NCBI GenBank assembly: GCA_017962615.1
Contig: JAGCUZ010000007.1
Span: forward strand, 1-41,545
Direction: 5' to 3'
DNA: 41,545 nt
Source of the DNA: Bacteroidales bacterium
GTDB taxonomy: Bacteria; Bacteroidota; Bacteroidia; Bacteroidales; P3
Part shown: in pieces, positions 39,856 to 41,545 of the stretch
Numbering within the stretch: position 1 is the stretch's first letter
How the letters are laid out: every line of letters begins with the position of its first letter
Notes under the pieces: model-generated
The model's input: the letters and a program-made list of their open reading frames with translations, nothing else
Told to the model about the DNA's origin: nothing
Database searches by the model: none
Program-made: the position numbers and the translations under genes

Positions 39856-39969
39856 TTATTTGCCTATTACGGCTATGATGCTGTCGAAAATGGCGTCGTA
39901 CTCGCCGAAAGTCGTAAGGATGTCGGGACTGATTGCGGAGCCGCTAAGCGGAGTCTTACTTCCGGACAA
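39856..39969 (-). CDS. Candidate 37-residue ORF overlapping the end of the LolA-like gene
   Basis: The bases after the LolA-like stop continue as an open frame with coding-like codons in the +1 frame, reading SPDILTTFGEYDAIFDSII and ending AVIGK-stop, just before the operon terminator. A TTG at 39969 could start it (SGSKTPLSGSAIS follows), overlapping the LolA-like end by 14 bases; no ATG is present. It may be a small protein translated by coupling, or the leftover C-terminus of an older gene brought out of frame. I recognise no family. Confidence 0.35.
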   Translation of the reverse strand: MSGSKTPLSGSAISPDILTTFGEYDAIFDSIIAVIGK

Positions 39970-40600
39970 CCACCGCGCCGGGGTGCTTCGACAGGTCGAG
40001 CTTGAAGTGGCTGTCGTTGAGGCCTACGTGTATTCGGGTTATTGTCATGGTGATTTTGGCGCCACGGGCACCGCTGCGCACCTCGCGTAGGGCGTAGTTC
40101 TTGTCCGCCACCTTGACGGTGGCGCTCTTCACCTCGCTGCTTTTGTCCTTGGGTTCGCTGAAGGTGATTTCGTAGTATCCGTCCTTGTGGTGCATCTTGG
40201 CCTTGGTGAACTGCTTGTCGTAGTCGAGCTCGAGCGCTTCGGAGCCTTTGTCCTTCTTGTCGCCACGCTCGATGATGACGGTGTCGCAGTTGGCGCCTTG
40301 TTTGACTTCCCATGTGTCGGTGCCGTCGAAGCCCGTCATCGACACAACCTCGACGCCCAGCAGCTTGGTCGTCACGCTGGCGCGCCTCAGCTTGCCCTTG
40401 CTGGCCGACACGATGTGCATCTTCATGGACACGGGACCCATGCCGGCCTTCATGTCCATCTCGTACTCCAGTCCGGCGGGGTTGCTCATGGCGGCGCGGC
40501 ATTTGTTCATGACGTTGCTCACCTCGGCGGGTATTTGCGCCTGCACGGCCGCAAGGCCCATGGCGAGCATAAAGGCGAAGAATGTCAATATACGTTTCAT
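39956..40600 (-). CDS. LolA-like periplasmic protein
   Basis: A 214-residue protein with signal peptide MKRILTFFAFMLAMGLAAVQAQ. The mature part follows the LolA/LolB half-barrel pattern: a first helix (PAEVSNVMNKCRAAM), alternating strands (GPVSMKMHIVSASKGKLRRA, then GFDGTDTWEVKQG), a central ALELDYDKQFTKAKMHHKDG and a final FKLDLSKHPGA typical of the fold's last strand. Members carry lipoproteins or other lipids across the periplasm, or act as lipoprotein-sorting-like proteins of unknown cargo. Compared with true LolA the length is usual. It is 18 bases after the small protein gene, in one operon with the antitoxin-like pair. A true terminator follows. Confidence 0.7.
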   Translation of the reverse strand: MKRILTFFAFMLAMGLAAVQAQIPAEVSNVMNKCRAAMSNPAGLEYEMDMKAGMGPVSMKMHIVSASKGKLRRASVTTKLLGVEVVSMTGFDGTDTWEVKQGANCDTVIIERGDKKDKGSEALELDYDKQFTKAKMHHKDGYYEITFSEPKDKSSEVKSATVKVADKNYALREVRSGARGAKITMTITRIHVGLNDSHFKLDLSKHPGAVVVRK

Positions 40601-40618
40601 GTCAATCGTGTAAATCTC

Positions 40619-40765
40619 TCAATCGGCTAAACATTGGCGGATAAGGTCTGCACCGTCTTTGGCACGGTACACTCGCCCGGCGGCCACGTCCTCGTAGGCC
40701 AGTTCGATGCCGCTCTTGCGGCGCGGCTTGGCCGGAGCCTTTGGAGTCAGTTCTATGCGGTACAT
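40619..40765 (-). CDS. 48-residue antitoxin-like small protein
   Basis: Protein of 48 residues starting MYRIELTPKAPAKPRRKSG and ending GADLIRQCLAD. The core GIELAYEDVAAGRVYRAKD resembles the C-terminal region of short antitoxin-like proteins of Bacteroidales, in which 'ALEDI..GRVYHAK...L..QCL' is a repeating pattern. Its ATG shares the A of the upstream TGA (TGATG), so the two are translationally coupled. No toxin is recognised beside it. Function is inferred by pattern only. Confidence 0.6.
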   Translation of the reverse strand: MYRIELTPKAPAKPRRKSGIELAYEDVAAGRVYRAKDGADLIRQCLAD

Positions 40766-40992
40766 CACAGACAGAGCATTTGTTTGACATCGTCAAGGCT
40801 AACCTCGCGAGCCATCCCCTGCTTTTCCTGCTCCACGCTCTGTTTGAATGAGCGGAGGGCTTTCTTGTCGCTGTAGAACTCGCCGTTTGCATCTGTCGAA
40901 GAAAGCATCTTCGCACCGGCGGCCAGCATAGCCTCGATGAGGTGCTGCATAACGCGGCTCCGCCCGTCGTAGGTTATTGTCATTGTTGCCAT
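40765..40992 (-). CDS. 75-residue antitoxin-like small protein
   Basis: Begins MATMTITYDGRSRVMQHLIEA with a beta strand then helix, as in small Bacteroidales antitoxin-like proteins starting 'MATMTI.YDA'. The end, VEQEKQGMAREVSLDDVKQML, has the same layout as the end of the next protein. In related genomes both halves can be found in a single chain as far as I recall, so this could be a gene split in two. Upstream lies a perfect ACTATT/AATAGT palindrome that may be the operator. Confidence 0.6.
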   Translation of the reverse strand: MATMTITYDGRSRVMQHLIEAMLAAGAKMLSSTDANGEFYSDKKALRSFKQSVEQEKQGMAREVSLDDVKQMLCL

Positions 40993-40995
40993 GAT

Positions 40996-41012
40996 ACTAT
41001 TGTTTTAATAGT
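40996..41012. promoter_or_regulatory. Possible operator palindrome
   Basis: ACTATT-GTTTT-AATAGT, a perfect 6+6 palindrome directly upstream of the small-protein pair (start 40992). Its position suits autoregulation of a toxin-antitoxin type unit, but AT-rich palindromes can be fortuitous. Confidence 0.35.
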
Positions 41013-41123
41013 TTCTGCCATTGTAACGCCATTTTCGTTTTTTTATTGCCCCAAACATGAAAACATTTACCAGGTCGCGGCCTTCCTGGCCTATGGCGAA
41101 CGGCAATAGACGTTTCATAGGTA

Positions 41124-41545
41124 TCAATGGTTTTTAATATACTGCAAGGCTGCGTCGAGTTGGGGCTTGTAGCTCTGCGAGAGGTCGTTGATGCGCAGCA
41201 CCTCCTCGTCGGGCACAAGGCCTTCGCCCTCGCACACGCGGCCGCCGATAAGGGCCTCGAACGTCGAGGTGTAGACGTAGTGGCTGTAGTCGTACATACG
41301 TCCGAAGGGGCCGCCGTAGTTGAGGTCGACGGCGTCGGGCTGCAACGGGCCAGTGCCGCCGTAGGTGCGCTCGCCCACCACGTGGGCCGTGGGGAGCAGC
41401 GCCTTGATGACGGTGGGCTCTATCTCGGCCATGCTCACCGACAGGATGTCGGTAATGACCACGTAGGGTATACCTTCGGCGGTGATGTCGCGGTGGTAGG
41501 TGTCGTTGGGGCTTTGGTAGTAGGGACACCACACGGAGTGTTCCA
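41124..41545 (-). CDS. S41 family peptidase, C-terminal part (5' end beyond window)
   Basis: The frame is open to the window end, so only about 140 C-terminal residues are visible and no start can be set. The motif TDILSVSMAEIEPTVIKALL corresponds to the S41 (tail-specific protease) 'SASASE' block with the likely nucleophilic serine, followed by AHVVGERTYGGTGPLQP, the GxxTxGG segment, and a closing GEGLVPDEEV. S41 proteases degrade periplasmic or outer-membrane proteins; Bacteroidota have many secreted ones. The N-terminal domains and signal cannot be assessed. Confidence 0.8.
   Translation of the reverse strand, partial: EHSVWCPYYQSPNDTYHRDITAEGIPYVVITDILSVSMAEIEPTVIKALLPTAHVVGERTYGGTGPLQPDAVDLNYGGPFGRMYDYSHYVYTSTFEALIGGRVCEGEGLVPDEEVLRINDLSQSYKPQLDAALQYIKNH

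Noticed and set aside
41005-41118. 37-residue minus-strand frame MKRLLPFAIGQEGRDLV
   Set aside because: Starts plausibly after the S41 gene, but it runs through the operator-like palindrome and no family or conservation can be shown.

Overview
The window is bacterial and almost certainly from a T9SS-carrying member of the order Bacteroidales (Bacteroidota). Evidence: four proteins end in type IX secretion sorting domains; one lipoprotein carries an acidic motif after its lipobox cysteine like Bacteroidota surface-export signals; several leaders contain the Bacteroidota -7 box TAnnTTTG instead of a sigma70 -10; starts lack clear Shine-Dalgarno sequences; and it holds a PG0541-type transporter-associated protein and a DUF6266-like protein. 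The genus cannot be fixed from the sequence. Coding DNA is GC-rich while long spacers are AT-rich and full of repeats. No rRNA, tRNA, CRISPR array, integrase or complete transposase was recognised.

Layout. 1-573: end of a DUF6266-like protein, then a 670 bp spacer crowded with palindromes and holding a decayed copy of that gene's 3' end. 1248-7202 (-): two T9SS cargo proteins, one a 1505-residue FN3/CUB-like multidomain protein. 7898-9875 (+): a surface lipoprotein and an M20 amidohydrolase. 9954-10631 (-): a membrane-anchored TPR protein. 10882-16195 (+): a dihydroorotate-dehydrogenase-like protein, an acyl-CoA ligase interrupted by one amber codon, a four-helix-bundle protein coupled to kdsA, and a DEDDh exonuclease. 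16305-31363 (-): a long co-directional block read as TolC, membrane fusion protein, RND pump, PG0541-like PII-fold protein, YfhO membrane protein, TagD-like cytidylyltransferase, asparagine-synthase-like PP-loop enzyme, DUF362 protein, TagF-like transferase, UDP-galactopyranose mutase and GT2. The second half looks like a surface-glycan module using galactofuranose and glycerol-phosphate. 31585-34200 (-): YajC, L-serine ammonia-lyase, TerC. 34283-36955 (+): two half-size chromate transporter proteins and a MATE exporter. 36960-38950 (-): two tandem paralogous T9SS proteins behind a promoter preceded by three 33 bp tandem repeats. 39856-41545 (-): a LolA-like protein, a coupled pair of very small antitoxin-like proteins and the end of an S41 peptidase.

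The most unusual signal lies in the spacers. (1) A REP/BIME-like palindrome family, core GCGTGCC-loop-GGTACGCGA, occurs six times at three loci and culminates in a roughly 230 bp nested inverted repeat at 39355-39582. (2) A separate composite AT-rich element, with a TTAGTTCTAAGTT-type block, a GTAGCTGACGCA core and an ATATCAACA-type block, fills most gene gaps between 11.9 and 30 kb. It is present once in inverted orientation, which shows it is a discrete repeat unit and not ordinary leader sequence.
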